This document shows positions 42,398 through 50,627 of a stretch of 64,000 nt of DNA, one piece after another. Both the position numbers and the translations under genes were made by a program. The stretch covers positions 35,777 through 99,776 of the forward strand of contig CAJFOV010000022.1 in the NCBI GenBank assembly GCA_904397835.1, given 5' to 3'. How positions within the stretch are numbered: the stretch's first letter is position 1; every line of letters starts with the position of its first letter. Source of the DNA: Candidatus Aristotella avistercoris. Lineage in GTDB: Bacteria > Bacillota > Clostridia > Oscillospirales > Ruminococcaceae. The notes under the pieces are model-generated. The model did not search any database, was not told the DNA's origin, and saw only the letters and a program-made list of their open reading frames with translations.

Positions 42398-44569
42398 TTA
42401 TTTGTTGTGGATATTGGGCACAATGGCGATGGCCACCAGCCAGAACAGCTGATAACACAGTGCCACCCAGCTGGGGATGGAGACAAAGGCCCCCGTCAGG
42501 GAGAAGAAGGTGGCGGCGCCAAAGCCCACAAACATGCCGATGATCTGCAAAATGGTCCCCACCGTGATGGAGGAGCGCACCATGTGGGCCGCCGTAATGG
42601 CCTGGAAGTAGGAGATGCCGCTCCCCGTATAGGCAACGCCACCCCGAGCCCGGGGCCGCTTCTCCAGATAGGGCTGCAGCTCATGCTGTGCCCGGGAGGA
42701 GATGATATACACCAGATCCTTGGGGTAGTCGTAGAGGCTGGAGATCATCCCAGCGGTGACATTGGGGTCGTTGGTGTACACCGACAGGCCGATGCCCCGG
42801 TACAGCAGTTTTTCCAGCTGTTGGGCAACTGCCTCGTCCGGCCGGTAGCTCAGGACAAACATGGCCGTCAGCCGTCCGGAGTTGGCCAGATACAGAATCT
42901 GCCGGTCCCCCTGGATGAACTTGTTCTCATAGTCGTGGGAGGGGATATCCACCTCGTGGTTCTCCATCAGAGTCCGGTTGCCAATGAGCACCCGTTTGCC
43001 GTCGATCCAGGCGGAGACCCCCATGCCGTCCTCATAGACCATGCCGGTGACCTTTTTGAGCATCTTGGTGTTCTGGCCAATGATGTTCATAAAGATGTTG
43101 GTCAGAGTGCTCTCCCGGCTCAGTACCACGCTGGCAGCGTCTAGGATGGCCTCATCGATCCGGCTCTCCTCAAAGACCTTGATGCCGTGGAGCACCACCG
43201 ACTCCCCAGGGAACAGGTCGGAAGCCCTCACTGCCGCCACCTCAATGCCGGAGAAACGCTCCACCGCGTCATAGCCGCTGATCATAGCGCCCCACTTGGA
43301 GAGCTTTGCCGCCATCCGGTTCAGGGGGATGTTGCCCACCAGCACTGCGGTGGCCGGGGTGGAAAAGCAGAGGATGGCCGTAAAGCCTGTCACAGCCACC
43401 GCCCAGTTCTGGGTGAAAAAGTAGCATGCTCCCGCAGCGATCAGAGCGAACAGGACGCTCAGCGGCGCCATAATCCGAGTCATGCGGTCGTTGTAGTCAT
43501 CCGAGTAGGACTCGTCCAAAAAGTTGCTCAAAAAGTCCGTGGGCACCGCATAACAGATCCGGTCGTTCCCACTCTGGAACCCCTTGGTCATCTGCAGCAC
43601 CAGCTCCCGGTCCTCCAACTCCAGCACGGCATTTTTCTCATAGGAGGAACTGACCAGCTTGAAGTTGCGGTCAATGCGCTTGATCATGATGAGCTTTCCA
43701 ATGGTGTTGCAGAACAATAGAAGGGCGGCCACCGGATAATAGAGCCAGACGTAATTGCTCTCCAGAGCAGGAGGATAGAAGGCCAAAAAGATCCCTTGGC
43801 CAATGCAGGCGAGGACGGTCACCCCCGTCAGGCTGTCCCCATCCGCCTTCATGGTCAGCAGGGAGAGAAGTCCCCCTCCTACAACAGTGGGGCAGAAGAG
43901 GGCGGCCACAATGGTGATGCCAGCCCCCGCCAAGACAAAGGTGAACAGATGCTCCTGGGGAGAGAGGGCCTCCGGCAGCGGCAGGCCGAAGCTCTGGGCC
44001 AACAGCAGATAGCTGGTGAGCACCAGGGCAACCCCCGTCACAAACAGGCGCACCAGCAGCATCCGCCGGGTGCCCTTCAGGTCCTTTTGAATCTCCGGGG
44101 TGTCCTCATAGCTCTCATAGTCGGAATATTTGGAGGGCGCTGGCTCCTCGCTGGCCTCCTCCAAGGGCGCGGATTCCCCCTCCGGAGCGCTCTGCTGCCC
44201 CTCCTGGGGCTCCTGGGCGGCCTGTGGCGGGGCAAAGGTGCGGGTCTGGCTGTCCGTTGGGTTGGCCGCGGCAGACAACGGTTCCTGCTGTTCCTCCTGG
44301 GCAGGGGCTGCAGGCAGTTCGTCGTCTGGAATGTGCACCACAAATTTTTTGCGTCTGCGGTTCGTAGCAGGTGTCTCCTGAGCCGGCACCGGACCGGCGT
44401 CCTCCTCCCGGTCGTCAGGCAGCTCCTGGGACGGGGCGGAGGAGGCAGGTTCCTCCCGGTCCTGGGTGGCCACGGGGGCGGCGGGCTCCTCACTATGTAC
44501 CTGCTGCTCGTGGCGGCGCTTATCGCGAATTTCCTTTAAAATTTCTTCCACATCGTACTGTTTGTCCAT
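42398..44569 (-). CDS. Degenerate (non-catalytic) P-type ATPase-like membrane protein
   Basis: 723 residues. The first about 150 are acidic, Pro/Gln/Glu-rich and probably disordered (EEPAAPVATQDREEP...). Membrane helices follow. The cytoplasmic part is laid out like a P1B-type ATPase: STPATAVLVGNIPLNRMAAKL in place of the CPC-xxx-P helix, an N-domain-like GMGVSAWIDGKRVLIGNR, and a P-domain-like YRGIGLSVYTNDPN. The catalytic DKTGT is replaced by SDLFPGE, TGD by TND, and the GDGxND metal loop by TGSGISYF. It therefore should not phosphorylate or pump. ATG 44569 follows AGGAGGAGC. Role unknown; a sensor or scaffold is possible. Confidence 0.82.
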   Translation of the reverse strand: MDKQYDVEEILKEIRDKRRHEQQVHSEEPAAPVATQDREEPASSAPSQELPDDREEDAGPVPAQETPATNRRRKKFVVHIPDDELPAAPAQEEQQEPLSAAANPTDSQTRTFAPPQAAQEPQEGQQSAPEGESAPLEEASEEPAPSKYSDYESYEDTPEIQKDLKGTRRMLLVRLFVTGVALVLTSYLLLAQSFGLPLPEALSPQEHLFTFVLAGAGITIVAALFCPTVVGGGLLSLLTMKADGDSLTGVTVLACIGQGIFLAFYPPALESNYVWLYYPVAALLLFCNTIGKLIMIKRIDRNFKLVSSSYEKNAVLELEDRELVLQMTKGFQSGNDRICYAVPTDFLSNFLDESYSDDYNDRMTRIMAPLSVLFALIAAGACYFFTQNWAVAVTGFTAILCFSTPATAVLVGNIPLNRMAAKLSKWGAMISGYDAVERFSGIEVAAVRASDLFPGESVVLHGIKVFEESRIDEAILDAASVVLSRESTLTNIFMNIIGQNTKMLKKVTGMVYEDGMGVSAWIDGKRVLIGNRTLMENHEVDIPSHDYENKFIQGDRQILYLANSGRLTAMFVLSYRPDEAVAQQLEKLLYRGIGLSVYTNDPNVTAGMISSLYDYPKDLVYIISSRAQHELQPYLEKRPRARGGVAYTGSGISYFQAITAAHMVRSSITVGTILQIIGMFVGFGAATFFSLTGAFVSIPSWVALCYQLFWLVAIAIVPNIHNK

Positions 44570-44591
44570 ATGCTCCTCCTGCGTCAAAACG

Positions 44592-45374
44592 CTACCGTGC
44601 CCGCAGGCCCATCCGCTGCCGGGCCACCTCATATAGGACGATTCCACCGGCCACCGAAGCGTTCAGGGAGTTGACCTTCCCCCGCATGGGCAGGGAGATC
44701 AAAAAGTCGCACTGCTCCTTCACCAGGCGGCTCATACCAAATCCTTCGGAGCCAATGACCAGGGCCACCGGACCGGAAAAATCCGTCTCGCACCAGGTCT
44801 GGCCATCCATGTCGCAGCCGTAGACCCACAGCCCCCGCTCCTTGAGCTCCTTGAGGGTGCTCACCAGGTTGGCCACCCGCGCCACCGGCAGGTGTTCCAC
44901 CGCACCGGCGGAGGTCTTGGCCACCGTGGCGTTCAGACCCACCCCCCGGCGTTTGGGGATGATGATGCCGTGGGCTCCGGCGGCCTCGGCGGTGCGGATC
45001 AGGGCCCCCAGGTTGTGGGGATCCTCCATCTCGTCGGCCACCACAAAGAAGGGGGGCTCCCCTTGGCAGGCGGCAAAGAGCTCCTCCAAGGTGGCATAGG
45101 CGTGGGCCGCCGCCACGGCAACCACCCCCTGGTGGTTGCCGTGTTCACTCATCAGATCCAGTTTCTGGGTGGTCACCTGCTTGACGGGGATGCCCCGCTC
45201 CCTGGCCATGGCCAGGATCTGGTGGATACTCCCCTTGCGCTCGCCCCCGTCCACATAGAGGGCCTCCACCTCCCGGTCGGAGCGCAGCAGCTCCAGCACC
45301 GGGTTGCGGCCAATGATTTTATCGGATTCAGCAGGGCGCTCCTGCTGGGGTTGTCTTCTCTGTCGCTCTCTCAC
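44592..45374 (-). CDS. rlmB: 23S rRNA 2'-O-methyltransferase, TrmH/SpoU family (RlmB-like)
   Basis: 260 residues. N-terminal substrate-binding domain (IIGRNPVLELLRSDREVEALY) and C-terminal SPOUT domain with the three motifs DPHNLGALIRTAEAAGAHG, LVIGSEGFGMSRLV and SLPMRGKVNSLNASVAG. RlmB methylates G2251 of 23S rRNA. It starts at GTG 45374 with AGGAG upstream. It lies 22 bases before the pseudo-ATPase gene and may share its mRNA. Confidence 0.93.
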   Translation of the reverse strand: MRERQRRQPQQERPAESDKIIGRNPVLELLRSDREVEALYVDGGERKGSIHQILAMARERGIPVKQVTTQKLDLMSEHGNHQGVVAVAAAHAYATLEELFAACQGEPPFFVVADEMEDPHNLGALIRTAEAAGAHGIIIPKRRGVGLNATVAKTSAGAVEHLPVARVANLVSTLKELKERGLWVYGCDMDGQTWCETDFSGPVALVIGSEGFGMSRLVKEQCDFLISLPMRGKVNSLNASVAGGIVLYEVARQRMGLRAR

Positions 45375-45456
45375 TTGCTTCTCCTCAGGCTTTCTAATAA
45401 AAGTGGTATTTCTCTACAGTATACCATATTTGCGCCCAAGTAGATAGGAGGAACTC

Positions 45457-45726
45457 CTAAAATTTCAGGAAAAACACCGCCAGCGCAGCCCCGGTTGCGG
45501 CGGCAGACAGGAGCTTTGCCAAAGAGAGCATCCACTGGGTGCGGATGCGGGTCTTTACCGCCGTCACCGCCGGGGCGCTCTCCAAGCCGCGCAGATAGCT
45601 GCTGGCCTCCTCCATGAGCTTGCCCTCCTGGGTATTCTCACCAGTGCGCAGATAGAGCACGGCCCGGTCAAAATACTCGTTCTCCGTGGCATTGATCTCA
45701 ATGACACGCTTGCTCACACCCTTCAT
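45457..45726 (-). CDS. Small tail-anchored membrane protein
   Basis: 89 residues. A soluble N-terminal two-thirds (VIEINATENEYFDRAVLYLR, then MEEASSYLRGLESAP) and one C-terminal helix (LLSAAATGAALAVFFLKF) ending at the stop. No family recognised. ATG 45726 follows GAGGTGG. The frame is open further upstream without a ribosome site. Confidence 0.7.
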   Translation of the reverse strand: MKGVSKRVIEINATENEYFDRAVLYLRTGENTQEGKLMEEASSYLRGLESAPAVTAVKTRIRTQWMLSLAKLLSAAATGAALAVFFLKF

Positions 45727-45852
45727 ATCATCCACCTCACAAACAGTCCATTCGGAGATAGTGTTCCTCCAGGGAACATTTTCTATACAAAGTGAGTCAA
45801 ATTTGACCAAAAGGTGGTTATACCCAGGGTATTTCCCGCCGTGAAGCAACCG

Positions 45853-45947
45853 GTGGAAAAGCTGCCAACCACCTGTTGAAAACTCGGTGGAAAGTGTGGA
45901 AATGTTGGATGGAACCGGACCTGTCTGGGGCGGTGGAGGTTGTGGAA
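45853..45947. repeat. Cluster of four GTGGAA elements
   Basis: GTGGAA occurs at 45853, 45887, 45896 and 45942 (all plus strand), some extended to TGTGGAA. They resemble the invariant part of DnaA boxes with one or two mismatches. No gene lies in 45727-46081. Purpose unclear. Confidence 0.4.
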
Positions 45948-46081
45948 TTTGCGGGAGGAAACAGATGTTTTACTACATTTCGTAAAGATTTGTCCACCTG
46001 GGGCGGTCAATGGAGGCGTGTATTCGCACAGTCTGACCCTTTTGTTCCGGTGCTGCCGCCGGCTCTTTCATGGGGTGTCCC

Positions 46082-46110
46082 TTGGCGTCAGTACCGCCCT
46101 GTGCTACAAT
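46082..46110 (+). promoter_or_regulatory. Sigma-A promoter of the DNA glycosylase gene
   Basis: TTGGCG (46082-46087), 17 bases, TACAAT (46105-46110), about 34 bases before the ATG. Confidence 0.68.
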
Positions 46111-46143
46111 GGGACAGAGAAATGAATGGAGAGGGAGAGTACA

Positions 46144-47001
46144 ATGGTTGTCTGGGAGGTCCCTGATACACAGCTGAATCTGGCCCAGACCCTGGACTGC
46201 GGCCAGAGCTTCCGCTGGGTCCAGCTGGACGATGATCTGTTTGAAGGGGTGGTCCAGGGCCATCTGTGCAGAATCGGCCGGCGTGGGGAGCAGCTGCTCT
46301 TGGAGGGGCCCACCCCACAGGAGGCCCGCACCCTGTGGTGGCGGTACTTTGCCCTGGATCTGGACTATGACAGGCTCAAGGCGGCCTTCTGCCAGGATCC
46401 GGTTCTTTCCAGAGCAGTGGCCTATGCCCCGGGGATCCGGGTGCTGCGTCAGGACCCCTGGGAGGCCCTTTGCACCTTCATCCTCAGCCAAAACAACAAC
46501 ATCCCCCGCATCAAGGGGCTGGTTCGCCGCCTGTGCCAGAGATTCGGCCGCCCGATACAGGGGGATTGGTTCACCTTTCCCACCCCTCAGGAACTGCAGG
46601 GCTGCACCCGAGAGGATATGGCACCGCTGCGCAGCGGCTTCCGGGCCCGGTATCTGGTGGACGCCGTCCAGAAGGTGAACAGCAATCAGGTGGACCTGCA
46701 GACCCTATTTTCTGCGCCCCTCCCACAGGCCAGGGCACAGCTGCAGCAGATCTGCGGCGTGGGCCCCAAGGTGGCCGACTGCACCCTGCTCTACGGCCTG
46801 CAGCGGTGGGCATGTGTGCCCATGGACGTGTGGATGAAACGGGTCTGGGCCAACCTCTATCCCAATGGCTTCCCGGCGGCACTGTCCCCCTGGGCCGGCA
46901 TTGCCCAGCAGTACCTGTTCCACTATGCCCGCACCTGTCCCGGTGTGTTGGAACCGGTGCCCACGGCCCATTCGTCCCGGGAGCCAGTCCTGGAGGGGTG
47001 A
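46144..47001 (+). CDS. 8-oxoguanine DNA glycosylase (Ogg1-like, HhH-GPD)
   Basis: 285 residues. Removes oxidised guanine from DNA. The N-terminal TATA-box-like domain has LDCGQSFRW, the Ogg1 signature. The helix-hairpin-helix ICGVGPKVADCTLLYG carries the catalytic lysine (about residue 213), and VPMDVWMKRVW carries the aspartate (about 232). ILSQNNNIPRIKGLV matches the DNA-contact loop. ATG 46144 follows GAGGGAGAG. Confidence 0.93.
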   Translation: MVVWEVPDTQLNLAQTLDCGQSFRWVQLDDDLFEGVVQGHLCRIGRRGEQLLLEGPTPQEARTLWWRYFALDLDYDRLKAAFCQDPVLSRAVAYAPGIRVLRQDPWEALCTFILSQNNNIPRIKGLVRRLCQRFGRPIQGDWFTFPTPQELQGCTREDMAPLRSGFRARYLVDAVQKVNSNQVDLQTLFSAPLPQARAQLQQICGVGPKVADCTLLYGLQRWACVPMDVWMKRVWANLYPNGFPAALSPWAGIAQQYLFHYARTCPGVLEPVPTAHSSREPVLEG

Positions 47002-47058
47002 CGGACCAAGACGGCGGCCTCCCCTGGGTGGATCCCTGGAATTTTGTGGTCGGGTTCA

Positions 47059-47087
47059 TTGTAAAAGGGCCGTATTTCTGTTAAAAT
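47059..47087 (+). promoter_or_regulatory. Sigma-A promoter of the hydrogenase operon
   Basis: TTGTAA (47059-47064), 17 bases, TAAAAT (47082-47087), about 100 bases ahead of the first gene. Confidence 0.7.
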
Positions 47088-47188
47088 GAAACCGGTGAGC
47101 GCCCATGGCGCTTGGTCCGGTCCGGGGAGGTAAGGGACCCCGGCCGGCTTGGGAACCAAAATGAAAGTACCGGAAGGAGTACGTAACC

Positions 47189-47461
47189 ATGAAACAGTTG
47201 ACGGTAGATATCTGCGTCTGCCCCCAGTGTGTGCTGGAGGGAGCCATGTCCATCATGGACTCTGTAGACAGCTTGAACCAGCTGGAGGAGCAGCTCAACG
47301 GGGTGGAGCTGCTGGTTCAGACCCACAAACACCTGGGGGAAGGCTCCCATGGGGAGAGCGCTCCTGTGGTGCGCATCGGGGAGGAGTATTTGGAGAAGGC
47401 CACCTGTGAAAATGTCATGGCCCGGGTCATGGCCCTGGTGTCCGCCGCTGAATCGAGATAG
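47189..47461 (+). CDS. Small thioredoxin-fold-like Cys protein paired with hydrogenase
   Basis: 90 residues. Starts with a strand and a Cys cluster (VDICVCPQC, i.e. Cys 9, 11 and 14), then a helical stretch (GAMSIMDSVDSLNQLEEQL), a strand (VELLVQTHKHLGEGSHGES), PVVRIGEEYLEKA and a further Cys near 71. The order resembles a short thioredoxin-like or NuoE C-terminal fold, but the family is not certain. It ends 12 bases before the hydrogenase start, so the two are certainly cotranscribed. A role as electron carrier or partner of the hydrogenase is inference. Confidence 0.75.
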   Translation: MKQLTVDICVCPQCVLEGAMSIMDSVDSLNQLEEQLNGVELLVQTHKHLGEGSHGESAPVVRIGEEYLEKATCENVMARVMALVSAAESR

Positions 47462-47473
47462 GAGAGAAGCCGT

Positions 47474-48982
47474 ATGAGAGGTATCTTTACCCCAGTGACC
47501 AAAATCCGCCGCCAGGTCTTTACAGAGATTGCCCGCATGGGCTTTGAGGGGGGAGACTACTCCCGCATCGATGAGCTGCCCTATAAGATCATCCCCGGGG
47601 AGGTGGCCACCTACCGGGAGAGCATCTTTAAGGAGCGGGCCATCGTTGGGGAGCGGCTGCGCCTGGCCTGCGGGTTGCCCATGCGTCCCTTTGATCAGCA
47701 TGCCCCCATCTCCAAGGGCATCGAGCAGGCGGCAAAGCCGGAGAAGTACTACGAGCCGCCCCTGCTGGACGTGATCCCCTTCGCCTGCAACGCCTGTGAG
47801 GAGACCTCCTACTTTGTCACCGACAACTGCCAGTGCTGCCTCTCCCACCCCTGCGTGAGCATCTGCCCGGTGAAGGCCATCTCTATCCAAAACGGACGGT
47901 CGGTCATTGATAAGAGCAAGTGCATCCGCTGCGGCCGCTGTAGGGATGCCTGCCCCTACCACGCCATTGTCAAAAACGAGCGGCCCTGTGCCGCCGCCTG
48001 CGGGGTGGACGCCATTGAGAGCGACTACCTGGGCCGTGCCAAGATCAACCACGACAAGTGCGTCTCCTGCGGCCAGTGCCTGGTGTCCTGCCCCTTTGCC
48101 GCCATTGCGGACAAGTCCCAGATCCTGCAGCTCTGCCAGGCCCTGCGGGAGGGGGAAAAGCTCATTGCCGAGGTGGCCCCTGCCTTTGTGGGCCAGTTTG
48201 GTCCCCTGGCCACCCCCGCCAAAGTGAAGGAGGCTCTGCTGGAGCTGGGCTTTGCCGAGGTGGTGGAGGTTGCCGTGGGCGCGGACCTGGGCGCCATTGC
48301 CGAGGCCGAGCACTATGTGGAGCACGTGGTCAAACAGCAGGATCTGCCCTTCCTGGCCACCTCCTGCTGCCCCTCCTGGTCGGTCATGGCCAAAAACAAT
48401 TTCCCGGAGTTGGCGGGCTGTGTCTCCGACTCCCTGACCCCCATGGTGGCCACGGCCCGGCTCATCAAAAAGAAGCATCCCGACGGCCGGGTGGTGTTCA
48501 TCGGCCCCTGCGCGGCCAAAAAGCTGGAGGCCTCCCGCCGCACCGTGCGTTCGGATGTGGATTTTGTCATCACCTTTGAGGAGCTCATGGGCATGTTTGT
48601 GGCCAAGGGCATCGACTTTGAGGGGGATGCCCCCCAGGACGACACGGTGGAGGGCACCAAGTCCGGCCGCGGCTACGGCGTTGCCGGCGGCGTGGCGGAC
48701 GCCATTGTCTCCTGTATCCACCAGCTCTACCCAGATGTGGAGGTCAAGGTGGACCGGGCCGAGGGTCTGAAGGAGTGCAAAAAGATGCTCCTGTTGGCCA
48801 AGGCGGGCAAGCGCAACGGCTATCTCATGGAGGGCATGGCCTGTCCCGGCGGCTGCGTGGGCGGGGCTGGAACCCTGCTGCAGATCAACAAGGCCGCCGC
48901 TTCGGTGAAAAAGTTTGCCGAAGATTCCCCCTACTCGGTGGCCACCGTCAGTCCCCTGGCCCATGAGAAGTTGGAAAAATAG
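47474..48982 (+). CDS. [FeFe] hydrogenase, group B-like, monomeric
   Basis: 502 residues. The H-cluster motifs are complete: TSCCPSW (L1, about residue 295), GPCAAKKLEA (L2, about 340) and EGMACPGGCVGG (L3, about 455). Upstream are two 4Fe-4S ferredoxin domains (CIRCGRCRDACP and CVSCGQCLVSCP) and further Cys clusters (CNACEE, CQCCLSHPCVSICP). TSCCPSW rather than the TSCCPxW/M2 architecture, and the N-terminal Cys-rich region, fit the poorly studied group B, thought to couple hydrogen to ferredoxin. Maturases HydEFG are not in this window. Confidence 0.93.
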   Translation: MRGIFTPVTKIRRQVFTEIARMGFEGGDYSRIDELPYKIIPGEVATYRESIFKERAIVGERLRLACGLPMRPFDQHAPISKGIEQAAKPEKYYEPPLLDVIPFACNACEETSYFVTDNCQCCLSHPCVSICPVKAISIQNGRSVIDKSKCIRCGRCRDACPYHAIVKNERPCAAACGVDAIESDYLGRAKINHDKCVSCGQCLVSCPFAAIADKSQILQLCQALREGEKLIAEVAPAFVGQFGPLATPAKVKEALLELGFAEVVEVAVGADLGAIAEAEHYVEHVVKQQDLPFLATSCCPSWSVMAKNNFPELAGCVSDSLTPMVATARLIKKKHPDGRVVFIGPCAAKKLEASRRTVRSDVDFVITFEELMGMFVAKGIDFEGDAPQDDTVEGTKSGRGYGVAGGVADAIVSCIHQLYPDVEVKVDRAEGLKECKKMLLLAKAGKRNGYLMEGMACPGGCVGGAGTLLQINKAAASVKKFAEDSPYSVATVSPLAHEKLEK

Positions 48983-48998
48983 AACATTGGGCAAAAAG

Positions 48999-49028
48999 GG
49001 CCCGGCGGATGTATCCGCCGGGCCTTTT
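48999..49028. terminator. Bidirectional terminator after the hydrogenase gene
   Basis: GGCCCGGCGGA pairs with TCCGCCGGGCC, with T runs on both strands (TTTTGG and CCCTTTTTG), serving the hydrogenase and the convergent AlaX gene. Confidence 0.9.
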
Positions 49029-49147
49029 GGCACTTCTAAATTTTTTGCTCCACCCCAGGGCGTCTGGAGCCTGGGAGGAATGTCCCACTGTATGGGCCCC
49101 CATTCTATACCGCAAAAGGGTCCAGACCAGGGGAACCGTGAACCTTC

Positions 49148-50320
49148 TCATCGGTTGTCCGAAAGGGGAAACGCTGCCCCCTGGAAAAATGCTGCAATCT
49201 CCGCCCGGCTCCCCTGGAGGGAGCCCTGAACCAGGTGGGGCTTGCCGCCGCCCCGGCCGGAGCAGGCCTCGTTCAGGGCCTTGCAGAGGGGCCGCATGTC
49301 CTGTTCCTCGCTGACCAGGGCATAGTGGTAGCCCGTTCCATCCCTGCCGGAGAGGACCGCCCCCGCCTGCACCCGCTGGGCAAGGAGTTTGCCGCACTGA
49401 CACAGGTCAAAGGGGGAGAGGTCCTCCTCAAACAGCACCACCATGGGCTGGTCCAGATCCGCCTGTTCCAGATGGGCCAAAAAGAGCTTGAGTTTGGCGG
49501 CAATGAGCTGCTGCGCCGTCTCCTCGCTGGTGTGGAGCAGGTGCTCCACCGCCCCGGTCAGGTCCTCCGGCTTCGCCGACAGCAGCTGGGAGAGGGCCTG
49601 TATCCGCTGGATCCGCACCTCATAGTCCGCCAGGGCCTGCCAGCCAATCTGCATGAAGATCCGCACCCCGCCCTTGTAGGGTTGGGCGGAGATGACCTTC
49701 ACCAGACCGATCTCCCCGGTGCGTGCCACATGGGTGCCGCAGCAGGCGCAGGTGTCCGCGTATCCAAAGTTGACAATGCGCACCTGACCGCTGAGGGCCT
49801 TCTTGCTGCGGTATGCCAGCTGTTCCAGCTCCTGGGGGGATGGGTAGGTGACCGTGCAGGGGAGGTTCTCCACAATGGCCTGATTGGTCAGATGCTCTAC
49901 CCGCTGAATCTCCTCCAGGGTCAGAGGGCCGTTCAAGTCCACCCGCACGGCTTCCTTCCCAATGTGAAAGCCCACATTGTCCAGGCCGTACTCCCGGTGC
50001 GCCAAGCCGGAGAACAGGTGCTCCCCCGAGTGTTGCTGCATCAATTCAAACCGCCGCTGCCAGTGGATGGCCCCCGGAACCTGGCTGCCAACGTCCAAGG
50101 GATCCTTGCACAGGTGGAGAATGCGGCCCTCCCGCTCATGGGTGTCCAAGACCACCGTGTCCCCCAAGGTGCCGGTATCCCCCGGTTGGCCACCCCCCTC
50201 AGGATAAAAGGCTGTGCCGTCCAGCTCCACCAGATAGCCCTCCTTGCAGGGGGTGCAGGACAGCACCACACCCTCAAATTCCCGCCGATAGGGGTCGTCA
50301 TAATAATATTTTTTTGTCAT
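49148..50320 (-). CDS. AlaX-type alanyl-tRNA editing protein with DHHA1 domain
   Basis: 390 residues. Trans-editing protein that deacylates Ser- or Gly-tRNA-Ala. It has the editing-site ligands HSGEH (HX3H) in QQHSGEHLFSGLAH and CCGTH (CX3H) in CACCGTHVARTGEIG. The C-terminal DHHA1-like domain ends with GRGGGKPHLVQGSLQG, as in alanyl-tRNA synthetase. It has no aminoacylation domain. ATG 50320 after GGGAGCGATC. Confidence 0.92.
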   Translation of the reverse strand: MTKKYYYDDPYRREFEGVVLSCTPCKEGYLVELDGTAFYPEGGGQPGDTGTLGDTVVLDTHEREGRILHLCKDPLDVGSQVPGAIHWQRRFELMQQHSGEHLFSGLAHREYGLDNVGFHIGKEAVRVDLNGPLTLEEIQRVEHLTNQAIVENLPCTVTYPSPQELEQLAYRSKKALSGQVRIVNFGYADTCACCGTHVARTGEIGLVKVISAQPYKGGVRIFMQIGWQALADYEVRIQRIQALSQLLSAKPEDLTGAVEHLLHTSEETAQQLIAAKLKLFLAHLEQADLDQPMVVLFEEDLSPFDLCQCGKLLAQRVQAGAVLSGRDGTGYHYALVSEEQDMRPLCKALNEACSGRGGGKPHLVQGSLQGSRAEIAAFFQGAAFPLSDNR

Positions 50321-50512
50321 TTTAGATCGCTCCCTCCCCAACAATTGTGTCTATCATACCACAATCCACTCCGGCAGAAAACCCATCCCACAAGATGGCA
50401 AATCCGGTTTTTCAGCTGTGGATGGCGCTGTTGATGGGGTGTGTTTATGTATTTTAAACAAAAATATTCCAAATTATTTTCTTGAAAGCGTGTAATTCCT
50501 TCAAAAATGAGC

Positions 50513-50541
50513 TTGATTCTTGCCCAGAAAGCCGATATAAT
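50513..50541 (+). promoter_or_regulatory. Sigma-A promoter of the EF-G paralogue
   Basis: TTGATT (50513-50518), 17 bases, TATAAT (50536-50541): a strong promoter. Confidence 0.82.
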
Positions 50542-50627
50542 TTGAGGTATATGGCAGATCTCGCCATCCAAGGAGATGGTTTTTGAAAAACCATTGGAAC
50601 AGCAAGACTGAGAAGGGAGCGATACAC

